From Skeletonema tropicum (Eukaryota; Bacillariophyta; Thalassiosirophyceae; Thalassiosirales; Thalassiosiraceae), in the NCBI GenBank assembly GCA_037178625.1, contig CM074127.1, positions 1,178,001 to 1,242,000 on the forward strand: 64,000 nucleotides of DNA. The letters are read 5' to 3'. This document shows positions 62,577 through 64,000 of the stretch, piece by piece (position 1 is the first letter of the stretch; each line of letters opens with the position of its first letter). A program made the position numbers and the translations under genes. The notes under the pieces were generated by a model. The model did not search any database. It saw only the letters and a list, made by a program, of their open reading frames with translations, and was not told the origin of the DNA.

Positions 62577-64000
62577 ATGAAGCCAAAGGGAGGAAATAGA
62601 TTGGGTAAGACGAATTTGAAAGTAATAATTCGAGAGCATTTACCAAGAAGAGTTACGATAGATTTCAACTCATGCTGGGTACTTGATGAATCGTCTCAAT
62701 GTGGCAATGAATCGAAATGTGACGATGAATTAGTATCTCAATGTGACGAAGCTGAGGAATACGAATACAGACCACCACGACGCTTAGACTTAAACTTGAC
62801 TGAAAGCTATGGGGTCAAACAGATGGACATCGATTCAATTCGACAACAATGTGCAGAAGATGATACAAAAGAAAATATCCCGGTCGAATTTGGATGGAAG
62901 GGAACGCTTTGTCGGCTGACGTGAGGAAACTACAACAGGCACACGACTTGAGCATATCCAACTCAATCAGCATTGATGAGAGACTCCAGTCAGTCAAGGT
63001 TGATATGATTGACCTGCAGTCGAAAGATTTCATCTTCGGCAAGTGTTGAAGCACTCGAAAGTTTGAAGCACATGATAGACACGAGATGCTCGAGAGCCGA
63101 ACAAAATCTAGAAGACTACAAGTCAAGTTTCATGATACAAGTCAATGGACAGATAGATCATGGTATGATGAATCTCAAGACGTGGTTTGGTGATTTGGAA
63201 GTCTTGGTGAAGCAGCGCCAGACGAAATTAGAGGAGTTAGTAGGTTCGTGTGCTAAGCAGTACGATGTTGCTGCATTACAGGAGAGGATTGAGTCGGATG
63301 TAGCAGCCGTGACCAAAGACGCTTCCTTTCTTAACGATGTAGTCAAAGCTCAAGGACGTGCATTTGTTGTATGGCAAAAGAAAATGTCGATCTCGATGCT
63401 TCACAAGAAGTATTCAGAGTTGAGAAGAAGGAGTTTGAAAAGGGGTCTGCAGACATGGAGGCTTGTGGCTGCTAAAGCGAATCAAATCCAAAACAGCCAA
63501 GCGGTCTCAAACGTCTCTGCTGAAGATAACAATCGCACGAATTATTTCACGTAGGAAACGATATGCTCTTGAAAGATGGATCCGATCAAATGAACAGCAT
63601 CGCAAAGTTGAACGACGAAAGCTGAAAGCGTCGGCGTTAATGAGAAATCTTTTAATAGCATGCGCTACTAAGTCCAAGTTGGCAGCATTTAATCAATGGC
63701 GTCGGATGGCCATAATGGACAAGATTACAACCAGTCCAACACCAACCACGTATAGCATTGGTCAAATCATTGGCTCCTTCAATGATGACTTGCACGGTGC
63801 AGCACAAGTCATTGCACACGAAATTCATCAGATCAAGATACATGAACTTCCTACGCTACGACAGGAATGGACTGAACGAAGTGATATGATGACTACCTCC
63901 TTTCACACAAGCATGAACGAAGCTGTCCGCAGAGTAAACGATGCGTTTAGCTCTTCTCTCGAGGCTACAAACAAGAGAGTAGATGGATGTGTAGATGATC
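62577..64000 (+). CDS. Sfi1-like / coiled-coil protein, partial (runs off the window), frame broken
   Basis: ATG 62577 opens a polar, Cys-containing region. Coding continues in another frame from about 62910 (ADVRKLQQAHDLSISNSISI), then +1 near 63040 (SASVEALESLKHMIDT...), then +1 near 63510-63550 into a frame open to 64000. The 63.3-63.7 kb part has Trp-centred helical units spaced ~25-35 residues: AFVVWQKKM, GLQTWRLVA, ALERWIRS, AFNQWRRMA. These resemble Sfi1 centrin-binding repeats; the rest is coiled coil. A centrosome or basal-body-type role is possible but speculative. The frame change near 62910 is -1 or +2, unlike the others. Confidence 0.5.

Overview
The window looks like nuclear DNA of a diatom, probably a centric, Thalassiosira-like species. 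Reasons: short GT-AG introns of roughly 90-160 nt; an HSF-type transcription factor; plastid precursors with a signal peptide followed by an SAF-type cleavage motif; two silaffin-like proteins with pentalysine clusters and RXL sites; a BspA-type leucine-rich-repeat relic; and O-fucosyltransferase-like proteins. No organelle or bacterial operon features, tRNA, rRNA or CRISPR were seen. The species assignment is an inference.

Layout. 0.6-2.0 kb: HSF gene (-). 3.0-4.4 kb: short diverged satellite array. 4.7-7.3 kb: kelch-BTB gene (-), sharing a 388-bp divergent promoter region with an RGG/UPF1-like helicase gene (+, 7.7-12.3 kb). 13.1-16.6 kb: a silicanin-like membrane protein and a BAR/PH-type protein. 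17.2-17.6 kb: broken LRR gene, directly abutting a 6.2-kb array of about 33 copies of the same ~190-bp satellite (17.6-23.9 kb). 24.6-30.1 kb: SUMO-like/BTB protein, FAM210-type protein, ankyrin protein. 30.2-39.3 kb: segmental duplication carrying two silaffin-like genes, separated by about 2.8 kb of small transposon-like elements. 39.6-43.3 kb: SERF-like protein, plastid YhbY/CRM protein, V-ATPase subunit H. 43.3-47.6 kb: gene-poor region with a long foldback, a 61-bp minisatellite and two inverted-repeat elements. 47.7-64.0 kb: a gene with two copies of a CRARGMP Cys/His motif, an OGFOD1-type prolyl hydroxylase, a membrane protein, a two-domain O-fucosyltransferase-like gene, a SAM/kinesin-13 gene, V-ATPase subunit e and a partial Sfi1-like coiled-coil gene.

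Three points stand out. First, the silaffin-like pair and the silicanin-like gene suggest a region rich in silica cell-wall genes. Second, the same satellite occurs at two sites, one with higher-order structure. Third, coding continues across about 16 one-base frame changes of the same (+1) direction, nearly all after 49 kb. The last is more likely local insertion-type sequence error or gene decay than a decoding mechanism, but its one-sidedness deserves a check.
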